A stretch of DNA of 54,647 nucleotides from the NCBI GenBank assembly GCA_026127935.1, contig JAJSLL010000013.1, positions 1-54,647 on the forward strand, in the 5' to 3' direction. Source of the stretch: Thermoplasmatales archaeon (GTDB lineage Archaea; Thermoplasmatota; Thermoplasmata; Thermoplasmatales; GCA-001856825). Shown piece after piece: positions 33,664-43,331 of this stretch. Made by a program: the position numbers and the translations under genes. Numbering within the stretch: the first letter of the stretch is position 1; each line of letters begins with the position of its first letter. The notes beneath the pieces are model-generated. The model was not told the DNA's origin. It ran no database searches and worked only from the letters and a program-made list of their open reading frames with translations.

Positions 33664-35411
33664 CAGTACACCTCCTGCGGGATAATTTTCTTTAACTCAT
33701 CTGGTATTTTCGGGACATCTCTCCATTCCAGTTTCATTCCATCCTCTCCCTTCTTGTAAATGATGTTCTTTCTCATATCTGGATTTTTTTTCGGGAAATC
33801 GCTTCTCGCGTGAGCACCTCTGCTCTCCTTCCTTTCCAATGCTCCTCTGACTATCGCTTCTGAAGCGGTTAGCATTGAGGGCAATTCCAACGCCTGAAGC
33901 AGTCCCTTGTTGTACTTCAGTCCTCCTTGGACTGAGGCCTTTTTTGAATCCTCTTTTAGATTCAGTATCACTTTCAGCGCTTTCTTGAGCGCCTCTTCGT
34001 TTCTGATTATTCCAACGTTGTCGCTCATATTTTCTTCCAGACTGGCGCTTAAATCGTAAGGGTTGGTTCCATTACTATTCGTCAATGATTTCACTCTCTC
34101 GATTTCCTTTATGACATCAGATTCTGCAAAATTTCCCAGAGATACTGTTTTGGAAAAGGACGAAGCACCATCTCCGCTTCTCTTACCAAACACGAGAATG
34201 TCTGCTAGTGAATTCCCACCAAGTCTGTTTGCACCGTGGAGTCCACTGGCAACTTCACCCGAAGCGAAGAGTCCGGGCACATTGGTAGCCGTCGTCTCAG
34301 GGTCGACCTTTATTCCACCCATCTGATAGTGGACAGTGGGTGCAACCTCCATCTTTTCTTTCGTTATGTCGACACCGGCAAAGTCCAGGAATTGTTTGTA
34401 CATGCTAGGCAATTTTTTCTTTATGAAGTCGGATCCCTTGTGGGTTATATCTAGGTAAACTCCGCCGTGCGGCGTACCTCTTCCAGCTATGATCTCCGCG
34501 TAGTTTGCCCTGGCTACGATATCCCTCGCATCAAGTTCCATTTTCTTCGGAGAATATTGTTGCATGAACCTTTCTCCTTTGGAGTTCAGCAGAATTCCTC
34601 CCTCACCTCTGACACCCTCGGTGACTAACAATCCCTTCACTCCAGGTGGGTACACCATACCGGTAGGGTGGAACTGTATCATTTCCATATCCATCAGTTC
34701 GGCACCTGCCTCGTAGGCGAGTCCGAGCCCGTCTCCAGTTGACTCCCAGGAATTGGACGTGACCTTGTATATCCTGCCGCATCCTCCCGTTGCAATTATT
34801 ACTGCCTTGGACCTGAAAAGATAAAATTCCCCTGTGTTGAGTTTCAGACCGACGGCACCGGCGACCCTATTTGCATCCTTGAGTAGTTTTGTCACATACA
34901 TTTCGTCGAAGAATTTGATGTCCCTGTGAAGTATCTGGTCTTCCAGCGTCTTGATGATTTCAAGACCCGTTCTGTCGCCGACGTGGCACAGTCTCCTGTA
35001 AGTGTGTGCTCCAAATGCCCTCTGCATGATGGTCCCCTCAGGTGTCCTGTCGAAGAGAGCACCATACTCTTCCAGTTCCCTGACCCTGTCGGGTGCTTCC
35101 TTCGCCAACAACTCCGCCATCCTGTAGTTTGAAATGTAAACGCCTTCCTCCATTGTGTCGGCAAAATGCGTTTCCCAACTGTCTTTCGAATCAACATTCG
35201 CAAGTGCTGCCGCGATTCCACCCTCGGCCATGACCGTGTGTGCCTTCCCCAGGAGTGACTTAGATAGTAATGTCACGCTAGATCCGGAATCGAACGCGGA
35301 AATTGCAGCCCTCATTCCTGCTCCTCCGGCTCCTATGATTAGGACATCCGTTTCGTGTTTAATGAATTGTGCATTCATAATTTCATCAAGCTCGATTGGT
35401 TGTTCGCTCAT
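33663..35411 (-). CDS. succinate dehydrogenase/fumarate reductase flavoprotein subunit (second, Sdh1-like set)
   Basis: A 582-residue flavoprotein with GAGGAGMRAAISA for FAD, the flavin-linking His in GKAHTVMAEGG, and substrate residues in HPTGMVYPPGVKGLLVTEG, VHYQMGGI and LHGANRLGGNS. It heads a second operon (flavoprotein, iron-sulfur protein, large anchor, 56-residue protein). ATG 35411 was kept, but the ATTTATATC box near 35425-35433 is only about 18 nt away, so the downstream ATG at 35378 may be the real start and would give the short N-terminus typical of the family. Confidence 0.92.
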   Translation of the reverse strand: MSEQPIELDEIMNAQFIKHETDVLIIGAGGAGMRAAISAFDSGSSVTLLSKSLLGKAHTVMAEGGIAAALANVDSKDSWETHFADTMEEGVYISNYRMAELLAKEAPDRVRELEEYGALFDRTPEGTIMQRAFGAHTYRRLCHVGDRTGLEIIKTLEDQILHRDIKFFDEMYVTKLLKDANRVAGAVGLKLNTGEFYLFRSKAVIIATGGCGRIYKVTSNSWESTGDGLGLAYEAGAELMDMEMIQFHPTGMVYPPGVKGLLVTEGVRGEGGILLNSKGERFMQQYSPKKMELDARDIVARANYAEIIAGRGTPHGGVYLDITHKGSDFIKKKLPSMYKQFLDFAGVDITKEKMEVAPTVHYQMGGIKVDPETTATNVPGLFASGEVASGLHGANRLGGNSLADILVFGKRSGDGASSFSKTVSLGNFAESDVIKEIERVKSLTNSNGTNPYDLSASLEENMSDNVGIIRNEEALKKALKVILNLKEDSKKASVQGGLKYNKGLLQALELPSMLTASEAIVRGALERKESRGAHARSDFPKKNPDMRKNIIYKKGEDGMKLEWRDVPKIPDELKKIIPQEVY

Positions 35412-35492
35412 CGTCTGAAGTGATATAAATCTTTAGCGACGTTGACCTTATTTAGTTTACTTCACCAATTGAAAAGTGACAAAATCTGTCCT

Positions 35493-36431
35493 CTAGATCG
35501 CTGCGAAATCTATCTTGTTCTTTCTCCTATCCTTGCTCAACAGCACTATTCTCGAATCTTCTCTCTCCCCACCGAAATCATAATTCATGTATCCATTCAA
35601 CCTCGATGAGAAGTCTCTAATGTCTTCATGAGAAGGCATGTTGTTAATTGTCAACCTGTTCCTGGACCCTCCAACGTGCACGTATCCTTTGCTCTCGATG
35701 AAATCGGGGTCCGCTTTCTTGTCCAGTCTGTAATATTCCTCTATGTACCCAAGATTGACGTTCTTCACAAGGGTGTGTCTTATCACGGTTCTCGTCTTCA
35801 GCGAAGGTAGCATTTCGAGTGTTCTGTTCAATCTCTCCCAGGAATCCTTGTAGATCGGGTTGAGCGTCTCTTTGAAAATTTTCTCATTCGGTGCTGCTAC
35901 CGTGACATAAAGTTGTGTCGGGAGCACCTTAAGTTTTTCAAGTGCATCTGGCTGAGTGCCGTTTGTGACTACGAAAGTTGAAATGTGTCTCTCCTTTGCT
36001 TCCCTCAGGAGGTCGTCCAGTTTCCCGTACAGAGTGGGCTCGCCGGTGAGTGAGATGGCCATGTGCTTCGGCTGCTGTGCATCGAGCCATTTCTTCATGT
36101 TTGTCCTCGAATCTCCCTTGAAACCAGTGAGCAGCAGTCTCTGTGCTTGGATCGATCCTTCCAGAATATCCTCAGCTTCGTCTTCATGGGGGATCTTTGC
36201 ACCTTCCCAGCCCTGCGACCTCCAGCAGAAAGTGCAGTTCTCCGAGCACCAGTCGACGGATGGCGTCATCTGAACGCACCTGTGACTCTCTATCCCGTAG
36301 AAAGTATTCTTGTAGCATGGCCTGTTGTAATACAGGTCCTGCCTTACCCAATGGCAGAGCTTTACTCCAGAGTGGTTACCCACTATCTTGTATCCCTGCT
36401 TTTCCAATGCCTTCTTCTTGACTTCATCCAT
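35493..36431 (-). CDS. taw1: 4-demethylwyosine synthase (archaeal Taw1/TYW1)
   Basis: A 312-residue radical-SAM enzyme that joins pyruvate-derived carbons to N1-methylguanosine at position 37 of tRNA-Phe. The radical cluster ligands are Cys62, Cys66 and Cys69 (CSENCTFCW). Cysteines at 26, 39 and 52 lie in the N-terminal segment that holds the second cluster in this family. SLTGEPTLY is the GGE-like SAM site. Its start overlaps trmI by 8 nt, making a tRNA-modification operon divergent from alaS. Confidence 0.92.
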   Translation of the reverse strand: MDEVKKKALEKQGYKIVGNHSGVKLCHWVRQDLYYNRPCYKNTFYGIESHRCVQMTPSVDWCSENCTFCWRSQGWEGAKIPHEDEAEDILEGSIQAQRLLLTGFKGDSRTNMKKWLDAQQPKHMAISLTGEPTLYGKLDDLLREAKERHISTFVVTNGTQPDALEKLKVLPTQLYVTVAAPNEKIFKETLNPIYKDSWERLNRTLEMLPSLKTRTVIRHTLVKNVNLGYIEEYYRLDKKADPDFIESKGYVHVGGSRNRLTINNMPSHEDIRDFSSRLNGYMNYDFGGEREDSRIVLLSKDRRKNKIDFAAI

Positions 36432-37146
36432 TCAGATTGACACCCACCCCCGAAACGATGAATCCTGTATGATACAGAAACGACGTTTCAGGTCTCATTC
36501 CCATGGCGCTGAGCTTGATAGGAACATCGATGAGTTCATGGACGCTGACTAAAAAACCCTTGTTTATTAGAAATCGCGAAAATCTCTCGGCCTGCGAGTA
36601 CGTAGGAAGCGTGGAAGCTATCTTCTTTGTCCCCGTGAGTTTCACATCCAGAAAATTCCATGGTTCTGGGTTGTCAATGAATATGCTCTCATACTCATCG
36701 AAGTTCGCTTCCCTTCCATCTTTGTTATTAGCTTCTATCAGACCTTCCACATCGAACCTCTTGATGTTCCTCTTCATGAGTTGAAAGTAATCTTCGTCAA
36801 GCTCGTAGCTCACTATCTTTATTTTGTACATCAGGGCAGCCAGGATGGAAAAACCTCCAGCTCCGCCTCCAATCTCAAGCATCCTTGGGACGAATGGGAG
36901 ATCGAGATCGTAAGATATCGATATGGCGTCCTTCGGCAGTACTATCTGCGGCCCTCTTTCTATGGAGGACGAAACGTCATTCAAAGTGGATCTTCTTGTC
37001 CTGAACCTCCTCGACCCTATTTCGATTTCTTCAGACGATATTGGGAATTTAGACGTGTCCAGGTTCCCCAAATCTCTTATGTAAAGTAGACCAGCCCTGT
37101 CAGAGAATGAATATATCTCTCCATCGTTGTAAAGAGTGACAAGCAC
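36424..37146 (-). CDS. trmI: tRNA (adenine-N1)-methyltransferase, TrmI family
   Basis: A 240-residue class I SAM methyltransferase. The N-terminal beta domain leads into ERGPQIVLPKDAISI, a TrmI hallmark, then the SAM loop LEIGGGAGGFS (about residues 90-100), the acidic YELDED end of strand 2, and IFIDNPEPWNF, matching the DxPxPW catalytic motif with N for the usual Leu/Pro. TrmI forms a tetramer and methylates A58 (A57/58 in archaea) in the T-loop. The start is GTG 37146, 24 nt from the shared TATA core. It is followed by taw1. Confidence 0.85.
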   Translation of the reverse strand: MLVTLYNDGEIYSFSDRAGLLYIRDLGNLDTSKFPISSEEIEIGSRRFRTRRSTLNDVSSSIERGPQIVLPKDAISISYDLDLPFVPRMLEIGGGAGGFSILAALMYKIKIVSYELDEDYFQLMKRNIKRFDVEGLIEANNKDGREANFDEYESIFIDNPEPWNFLDVKLTGTKKIASTLPTYSQAERFSRFLINKGFLVSVHELIDVPIKLSAMGMRPETSFLYHTGFIVSGVGVNLNG

Positions 37147-37165
37147 AAATTGAGCAGAACAAAGA

Positions 37166-37174
37166 ATTTAAAAT
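37166..37174. promoter_or_regulatory. symmetric TATA element shared by trmI and alaS
   Basis: The TTTAAA core at 37167-37172 is palindromic, and its centre (37169.5) is exactly midway between the GTG start of trmI (37146) and the GTG start of alaS (37193). One TBP site could therefore drive two leaderless transcripts in opposite directions from a 46-nt gap. Confidence 0.6.
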
Positions 37175-37192
37175 AGTTATTCTTCCTCCATT

Positions 37193-39778
37193 GTGTCCGG
37201 TCAAGAAGAGATAATTGGATATTTCAGGGACAATGGGTATGAGAGAAAGAACTGCACCAAGTGCGAGAAAGTATTCTGGACCATAGACCCGGCGAGACAG
37301 ACCTGCGGGGAGGTTCCCTGCGATCCTTATTCGTTCATTGGAAACCCACCTACAAGAAAGAAGTATTCGCTTGAAGAAATGAGGGAGGATTTCCTATCGT
37401 TCTTCGAGAAGTTAGGTCACAAGAGGGTCAACAGATACCCGATTGTGGCTAGGTGGAGGGAAGACGTCTATCTCGTAAACGCTAGCATTTATGATTTCCA
37501 GCCACACGTGACTTCCGGTAAGGTTCCCCCACCAGGGAACCCACTCGTTATTTCGCAACCCTGCATAAGGACGGTAGATCTTGATAACGTTGGAAAGACG
37601 GGAAGGCACACTTCGGTGTTCGAAATGGGAGGTGCTAAAGCATTCAATTTCCCAGGAAAAGAGATCTACTGGAAAGATAGGACTGTAGAACTTGCACTCC
37701 AATTCCTTGAACATCTCGGAGTGAACAAATTGGAAATAGTCTTCACAGAGAAACCCTGGGCCGGAGGCGGTAATGCAGGTTCCTCCGTGGAAGTGATGGT
37801 TAGAGGTCTAGAGGTTGCAACTCTCGTGTTCATGGACATGGTGGAGGTACCAGACGGCGATGTGGAGATCGATGGAATAAAGTACAGAAAAATGGAGAAC
37901 AGAATTGTCGATACCGGATACGGGATCGAAAGACTCACTTGGCTGTCGCAAGGGACTGACACCGCTTTCGAAGCCCTCTATCCGGAAATGGTCGAGAATC
38001 TGATGAGGGAAATCAAACTCGAGAGGCCTAACTTCCTGAGGGAATTCATTAATGCATATGCTGCGGAGGACGGTTCTGAGGTGGGTTTCCTCACGTCTCT
38101 TGATGATACCAGCAGGACGAACTTGGACATACTCTCCAACATTTACATTCTTGCAGACCACTCGAGGGCAATCACAATGCTACTCTACGATGGGCTCGTC
38201 CCATCAAATTCTAAAGCGGGTTACGTACTGAGAATGATGATAAGGAGGGCATTGCTTGCTAGAAAAAAAATAGGAATTCAAACCGAACTCTGGGATCTGA
38301 TAGAGAGTCAGAAGGAGAGGTTCAAGGATATATTAGATCTGCGACTTGAAAGTTCCGCAAGAGAGATAGTGGAACTTGAAGTGGAAAGGTTTGACGAACT
38401 GCTTGGAAGAGGGGACAGCCTTATTAAGAAATATTCCAAGAATGGAGAAATCGGTTCCGAGCAAGTTCAGCTGCTCTTCGAGTCCAATGGTCTGCCGATC
38501 GAATACGTCAGGGAGAGGTGCGAATCCTTGGGCATCAAATTCCCGGAGAAGCTAGTAAAGACGAAAGGGTTCAACAACATTCGAAGAGAACCGAAGAAGA
38601 AAGAGGAGGTTCTCAAGAACAAATATCCCGAAACAGAAAAGTCATATTACCTCAACGAAAGGATACTCGAATTCAACAGCAAGGTCATTGGAATAGAAGG
38701 GAATTCCGTAATTCTGGAAAACACGTACTTCTATCCCGAGGGAGGGGGACAGCCTTCAGACCACGGAATATTGATGATTTCTGGCAAGAAGGCAACAGTC
38801 AAAGATGTCAGGTTAGTCGACAATGTGATCATTCACGAAGTTGAAGACTCGGACGGGATAAGAGTGGGTGAGAATGCGCACGGAATGGTCGGTAAGGACA
38901 GAAGGAATCGATTAATGCAGAGCCACACAGCTACCCACATAATTCTTTCATCCATCAGGGATGTGCTGGGTCCGCACATATGGCAGGCCGGAGCACAGAA
39001 GGACGAGAGAGTCAGTAGGTTGGACGTGACTCATTTCAAGGACATCTCCAAGGAGGAGATTTCTAGGATCGAGGAAAGAGCAAACGAGATAATCAGGATG
39101 AATCTACCGCTCCACAAGGAGTTTGTAAACAGGGACTTGGCGGAAATCAATTTTGGCTTTACCCTGTATCAGGGCGGTATTCCCGTTGGCAACAAGCTCA
39201 GGCTGGTGGAAATACCTGGGATAGACGCCGAAGGCTGTGGTGGAACTCACCTCGATTATACCGGAGAGGTTGGATTCATCAAGATTGTGAAGGTCGAGAG
39301 AGTACAGGATGGAATAATGAGGTTCCACTTTGCTTCGGGTAGATCGGCCGTTGAGTATTCAGATTCACAGAGCAATAACTTGATGGAGATAAGGGAGAGG
39401 CTCGGCGAGGATCCCAGGAAGACATTTGAGTCCATGAGCCGTACACTCGAGGAGACAAGGAAGGCCATAGAGTCTGGTTTCGGATATGCGGAAGTCAAAT
39501 CAGGAGAAAGGAAACTGAAAATTTTCGATGTACATGAGTCCATCGCAGAATCCATTTCCAGAAGTCTCACAGCATCATCAGGAGTAGTAATTTCGAGAGA
39601 GAAGATAAGGATCGCTTCTTCTTACCAGGACGTCTCAGCTCTAGATATCATGCACATCCTTGAGGAAAGGGGGTTTGTAAAGGGAGGCGGGAACCTGAAT
39701 TATGCTCAAGGAAAAGTATTAAAGCAAAATCTAAGTTTGGAGGACGTAGTAGAGGCGATTTCCAATAGCAACAGATGA
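37193..39778 (+). CDS. alaS: alanyl-tRNA synthetase, archaeal type
   Basis: An 861-residue enzyme that charges tRNA-Ala. The archaeal N-terminal ribbon-like segment (CTKCEKVFW) precedes the class II core (motif 1 region RYPIVARWREDVYLV, motif 2 around QPCIRTVDLDNVG). The editing domain zinc ligands are in QSHTATHII and CGGTHLDYTG, and a glycine-rich linker leads to the C-terminal domain. The start is GTG 37193, consistent with a leaderless mRNA from the symmetric TATA element. A membrane protease gene follows 22 nt later. The window also holds tRNA-Ala(GGC) and the stand-alone editing factor AlaX. Confidence 0.94.
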   Translation: MSGQEEIIGYFRDNGYERKNCTKCEKVFWTIDPARQTCGEVPCDPYSFIGNPPTRKKYSLEEMREDFLSFFEKLGHKRVNRYPIVARWREDVYLVNASIYDFQPHVTSGKVPPPGNPLVISQPCIRTVDLDNVGKTGRHTSVFEMGGAKAFNFPGKEIYWKDRTVELALQFLEHLGVNKLEIVFTEKPWAGGGNAGSSVEVMVRGLEVATLVFMDMVEVPDGDVEIDGIKYRKMENRIVDTGYGIERLTWLSQGTDTAFEALYPEMVENLMREIKLERPNFLREFINAYAAEDGSEVGFLTSLDDTSRTNLDILSNIYILADHSRAITMLLYDGLVPSNSKAGYVLRMMIRRALLARKKIGIQTELWDLIESQKERFKDILDLRLESSAREIVELEVERFDELLGRGDSLIKKYSKNGEIGSEQVQLLFESNGLPIEYVRERCESLGIKFPEKLVKTKGFNNIRREPKKKEEVLKNKYPETEKSYYLNERILEFNSKVIGIEGNSVILENTYFYPEGGGQPSDHGILMISGKKATVKDVRLVDNVIIHEVEDSDGIRVGENAHGMVGKDRRNRLMQSHTATHIILSSIRDVLGPHIWQAGAQKDERVSRLDVTHFKDISKEEISRIEERANEIIRMNLPLHKEFVNRDLAEINFGFTLYQGGIPVGNKLRLVEIPGIDAEGCGGTHLDYTGEVGFIKIVKVERVQDGIMRFHFASGRSAVEYSDSQSNNLMEIRERLGEDPRKTFESMSRTLEETRKAIESGFGYAEVKSGERKLKIFDVHESIAESISRSLTASSGVVISREKIRIASSYQDVSALDIMHILEERGFVKGGGNLNYAQGKVLKQNLSLEDVVEAISNSNR

Positions 39779-39800
39779 TCTGATATCGATTCGTTCTGCC

Positions 39801-41492
39801 GTGCGGAAATATTTTACCGTAACGGGGGAAGTCAAGGTACAGGACGGAGTATACGAATTTTACACACTGGTAGACCAGAGTCTGGAAGCTGATTTCAAGA
39901 AACTTGTCGTGGACCTGAAGCCGATTGGTTTCATACCAGTCATAGGAAAATCTCGTGATCATGGATCGGACTACGTCATATCGGTTATCAAGAAGAGAAA
40001 TTCCAAACCATTTGGGATATGGATCAACCTGCTCCTCCTGATTGCAACGCTCGCCTCCACGATATATGTTGGAAGGGGGTTGTATACCGCGTATTTTGGA
40101 ATATATACATGGGTATCATACTTCTACGGATTTCTTTACTTTTCACTTCCGCTTCTCATCATCCTGGGATCGCACGAACTAGGACACTTTTATATGGCCA
40201 AGAAGAGTGGTGTCGCAGCGTCTCTTCCATTTTTTATTCCCGCACCCATTCCTCCTCTTGGCACACTGGGTGCATTTATCTCCCTCAGGGACCCTCTCCC
40301 TGACAGGAAAACTTTGATAAAGATCGGCGCAGCCGGTCCCCTGGTTGGATTTGTCATGAGCCTCGTCATAGGGGTTATTGGTGCATATCTTGGGACTATT
40401 CAGAAGCCTGTTACCGTCACCAGTTCCGATGTCAACCTAGTCATCTACCTTCCATACATCTACAAGATATTTCCAGGAATATTCATCAAGAATGCCCACC
40501 CTGTCGCATTCGCAGCATGGGTAGGCTTCTTGGTCACGGCGATCAATCTTTTTCCTATCGGACAGCTTGATGGTGGTCACATCGCGAGGGGTCTTTTGGG
40601 GACGAATGCGAAATACTTCAGCTATGCATTCATCATAATCCTGGTAATACTTGGGATATACTACTACTCATGGATACTCTTTGCGATCATCATCGTTATC
40701 CTTGGTCTAACACACCCGCCCCCGCTCAACGATATTTCAAAGCCCGGAAAGAAGGAGATAATGGTGGGCATAATAGCGATAGCTCTGGTTGCAGTATCCT
40801 TCTCGCCAATTCCATTTGCAGAACACGTGTTGCCGAATTATGCAACCACAGACCTGACCGCAGGAAACAATTTCGCGGTATATGGAAATCCAGTCCTCAA
40901 CAATGACTCCTTGAATCTCATCGTAGACAACTTCAACAATTACACAATACCCTTGACTGTGATAATCAAGGCACCGGTAGGTCTAGCCACGACGCCATCT
41001 TTCAATGATTCCATGAAACCCCTCGAAAAAAGAACGTTCAACATCACCGTATGGCCCCGAAGCGTAGCCTCTATAGGGGTCTTTAATTTCTCTGTCACTG
41101 TCTCGGCGTCCACCCTTACAAAAACGTACAATAGGAACCTGACCGTAGTCACACTAGATTCGAATCTGACCGCAAACAATACGAACCCATACTACTCCAG
41201 CAAGGCAGTGTTCAGCTTGTCCTTGAGTAACCAAGGGTCCGCTGCACTCTTGGAGGTCTACAAGCTCAACAGCTCTTCTGATTTCTACATAAACGGCACT
41301 TTTGGAACGTCTGGAAACGGCACCTATCTGACGATATCAGCGGACAAGATGTCTTATGTAAAAGTGGTCTTCTTCAACCTCACTCAAGCTGCGGGGATAG
41401 TGCTTGTGGATAAGTATCATCCTTGGAAGGCAATGATAATATTCTACATTCCTTCCAACTCTCCACAGTACAAGGCCCTCTACCAATACTAG
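39801..41492 (+). CDS. site-2 protease family (M50) membrane metalloprotease with extracellular domain
   Basis: A 563-residue intramembrane protease. A soluble N-terminal part (to about residue 72) precedes the membrane core; the zinc motif is His125-Glu-Leu-Gly-His129 in SHELGHFYMAKK and the second motif is FPIGQLDGGH near residue 253. About eight helices end near residue 335, after which a C-terminal domain of roughly 220 residues, rich in Asn-Ser/Thr and beta strands, probably lies outside the cell and resembles an immunoglobulin-like fold. It starts at GTG 39801 and probably shares the alaS transcript. The substrate is unknown. Confidence 0.85.
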   Translation: MRKYFTVTGEVKVQDGVYEFYTLVDQSLEADFKKLVVDLKPIGFIPVIGKSRDHGSDYVISVIKKRNSKPFGIWINLLLLIATLASTIYVGRGLYTAYFGIYTWVSYFYGFLYFSLPLLIILGSHELGHFYMAKKSGVAASLPFFIPAPIPPLGTLGAFISLRDPLPDRKTLIKIGAAGPLVGFVMSLVIGVIGAYLGTIQKPVTVTSSDVNLVIYLPYIYKIFPGIFIKNAHPVAFAAWVGFLVTAINLFPIGQLDGGHIARGLLGTNAKYFSYAFIIILVILGIYYYSWILFAIIIVILGLTHPPPLNDISKPGKKEIMVGIIAIALVAVSFSPIPFAEHVLPNYATTDLTAGNNFAVYGNPVLNNDSLNLIVDNFNNYTIPLTVIIKAPVGLATTPSFNDSMKPLEKRTFNITVWPRSVASIGVFNFSVTVSASTLTKTYNRNLTVVTLDSNLTANNTNPYYSSKAVFSLSLSNQGSAALLEVYKLNSSSDFYINGTFGTSGNGTYLTISADKMSYVKVVFFNLTQAAGIVLVDKYHPWKAMIIFYIPSNSPQYKALYQY

Positions 41493-41561
41493 GAGCCGGG
41501 AATGAATGTTTGTCCCGACTTGACTACCAACGATTTTAATAGGAAGTGATATTTCAGCACC

Positions 41562-42998
41562 ATGGTCAATTACGACGTGATAGTTGCAGGCGCTGGAGTA
41601 TCTGGTGCTACCGCTGCAGCTATGGCGGGAAAGTTGGGAAAGAAAGTTCTGCTATTGGACAGGAACACGGATCTGGAACCCGGAAAGAAGACGGTTTGGG
41701 GCTGGGTCTGTGGCGATGCCGTGGCTAGATCACACATCACGTTTACTCAAAAGAATCTAGGGAACACATTCTCAAATGAAGCACTCGGTCTGAAGGTGGA
41801 CGGGGTGATTGCTCTCTCCCCAGACTTGGGCTACAAGTTGCCCTTTGACGGAGAGGGATACAGCCTTGAGAGACCCGTATTTGGAAAGGAGCTATTCGAC
41901 GAGGCAATAAAGAACGGTGTAGAATTCAGGGGAAAGTTTAGTGTCGAGGGACCGATTATTGAAGACAACAAGGTGAAGGGAGTCTTCGGAAAGAACGAGA
42001 AGGGGGAGGCAGAAAAAATAACAGGCAAGATAACTATAGATGCCCTGGGAATAGCTTCGCTTCTCAGGAGAAAACTTCCGGAGAACCAGTACATTGACAA
42101 GGAGATTGACTACGAGGATCTGGAACTGACAGGCAGGTTCATCTACAAGACGGACGAATCTGTAGACGATCCAAAGTATTATGACAAGAAGAACGCACTC
42201 ATACACCTCAACCAACAGATGGCACCGGGTGGATACGGATGGGTGTTCCCCAAAACAAATGGAAGAGTCAATGTTGGACTGGGGGTTCAGCACAGGAGTC
42301 TTGAAGCCAGGAACAAGAAGTTTGGAGCAACAGACAACCTGAAATCGCTCATAGAGAAGTACGTGAAGTGGAACCCTGTATTCAAGAATTATCAACTGGA
42401 CAGTTCTCACAAGAACGGAGAGGGATACTGGAGCGTTAGCGTCAGGAGACAGATGGAGGGCATGGCCTATCCGGGTTACTTGGGTGCCGGCGATTCCATG
42501 GCGTCAGCGAACCCGCTCAGCGCTGGAGGAATAGGTCCCGCTCTGATAGGTGGTGTCTTGGCTGGAAAAGCTGCCGCAACTGCTGTAGAGACAGGAGACA
42601 CAAGTCTGGAGGGACTCTGGAACTACAACGTTGAATATGTCAAGCAGTATGGAAAAAGCATGGCAGGAATGGAAATATTCAGGATATTCCTTCAATCAAT
42701 GAACAACCAGGACATTGACTACGGGATGAAGAACTTCATAACTTATGAGGAAGCAGTTGAGATCACGTACGGAAGGATCCCGGAGCTTTCGCTTACTAAG
42801 AAGGTGAGCAAGCTTGTGAAGAGCGTAGGGGCAATAAGGGCTTTCAAGGACCTGGTATGGACTACGAACAAGATGAAGGAGCTGAATGCTATATACGCGA
42901 ACTATCCAACGTCGCCAGCCGAATTCCCGGAATTCAAGAAGACCGTAATAGCAACTATGAATGAAGCCAAAGCGAGAATGCCTTCTGCACCTGTCTGA
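41562..42998 (+). CDS. geranylgeranyl reductase family flavoprotein
   Basis: A 478-residue FAD enzyme that saturates the isoprenoid chains of archaeal membrane lipids or quinones. VAGAGVSGATAAA binds FAD, WGWVCGDAV matches the Cys-containing PxxxCG-type segment near the flavin, YGWVFPKTNGRVNVGLG is the conserved central motif, and GAGDSMASANPLSAGGIGPAL the second FAD motif. It is longer than the best-studied Thermoplasma enzyme of about 400 residues, with an extended C-terminus. ATTTTAATAG near 41532-41541 lies about 26 nt before the ATG, so it has its own leaderless promoter. Confidence 0.88.
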   Translation: MVNYDVIVAGAGVSGATAAAMAGKLGKKVLLLDRNTDLEPGKKTVWGWVCGDAVARSHITFTQKNLGNTFSNEALGLKVDGVIALSPDLGYKLPFDGEGYSLERPVFGKELFDEAIKNGVEFRGKFSVEGPIIEDNKVKGVFGKNEKGEAEKITGKITIDALGIASLLRRKLPENQYIDKEIDYEDLELTGRFIYKTDESVDDPKYYDKKNALIHLNQQMAPGGYGWVFPKTNGRVNVGLGVQHRSLEARNKKFGATDNLKSLIEKYVKWNPVFKNYQLDSSHKNGEGYWSVSVRRQMEGMAYPGYLGAGDSMASANPLSAGGIGPALIGGVLAGKAAATAVETGDTSLEGLWNYNVEYVKQYGKSMAGMEIFRIFLQSMNNQDIDYGMKNFITYEEAVEITYGRIPELSLTKKVSKLVKSVGAIRAFKDLVWTTNKMKELNAIYANYPTSPAEFPEFKKTVIATMNEAKARMPSAPV

Positions 42999-43331
42999 AA
43001 GCGAAATCCACTTTTTCCACTATTTCTTCACATCACACTCAGTGATATCTATCGTCTTTAGACTGTCCATATTCATTTCGTAGATCCAGCTCGAAAAATC
43101 ATTTTTTGTGAATTGCACCTTACAGTGCTACCGTGGCTCAAAAAGGGTTTTGAAAGTGGTGGTGCTACTTTCAAATAATCAAGTTTGGCTGAATTTCGGC
43201 TCAAAGAAAAGTAGTAGAGATTTGGCATGAAACGTGAAGAGAATGGAACTCTTGCAACTGATGGTGGAAAGAACGAAAAGAAGCAGCTGAACCAACAGAG
43301 TGAAATGAGATTGTTTCAGGTTCCATTGTCA
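42999..43331. other. intergenic region between convergent genes
   Basis: About 330 bases with no supported gene. On the minus strand a 32-codon frame (43020-43118, GTG start) looks protein-like but has no TATA box or ribosome site. A hairpin is described separately at 43149-43175. Confidence 0.5.
43149..43175. terminator. 9-bp perfect hairpin between convergent genes
   Basis: TTTGAAAGT pairs with ACTTTCAAA around a 9-nt loop. It lies about 150 nt past the geranylgeranyl reductase stop and past the 3' end of the presenilin gene on the other strand, so it could stop transcription from either side. No strong T-run follows it, so the function is uncertain. Confidence 0.35.

Noticed and set aside
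43020-43118. A 32-codon minus-strand frame beginning at a GTG
   Set aside because: The sequence looks protein-like, but no TATA box or ribosome site lies at the right distance and it is too short to judge.
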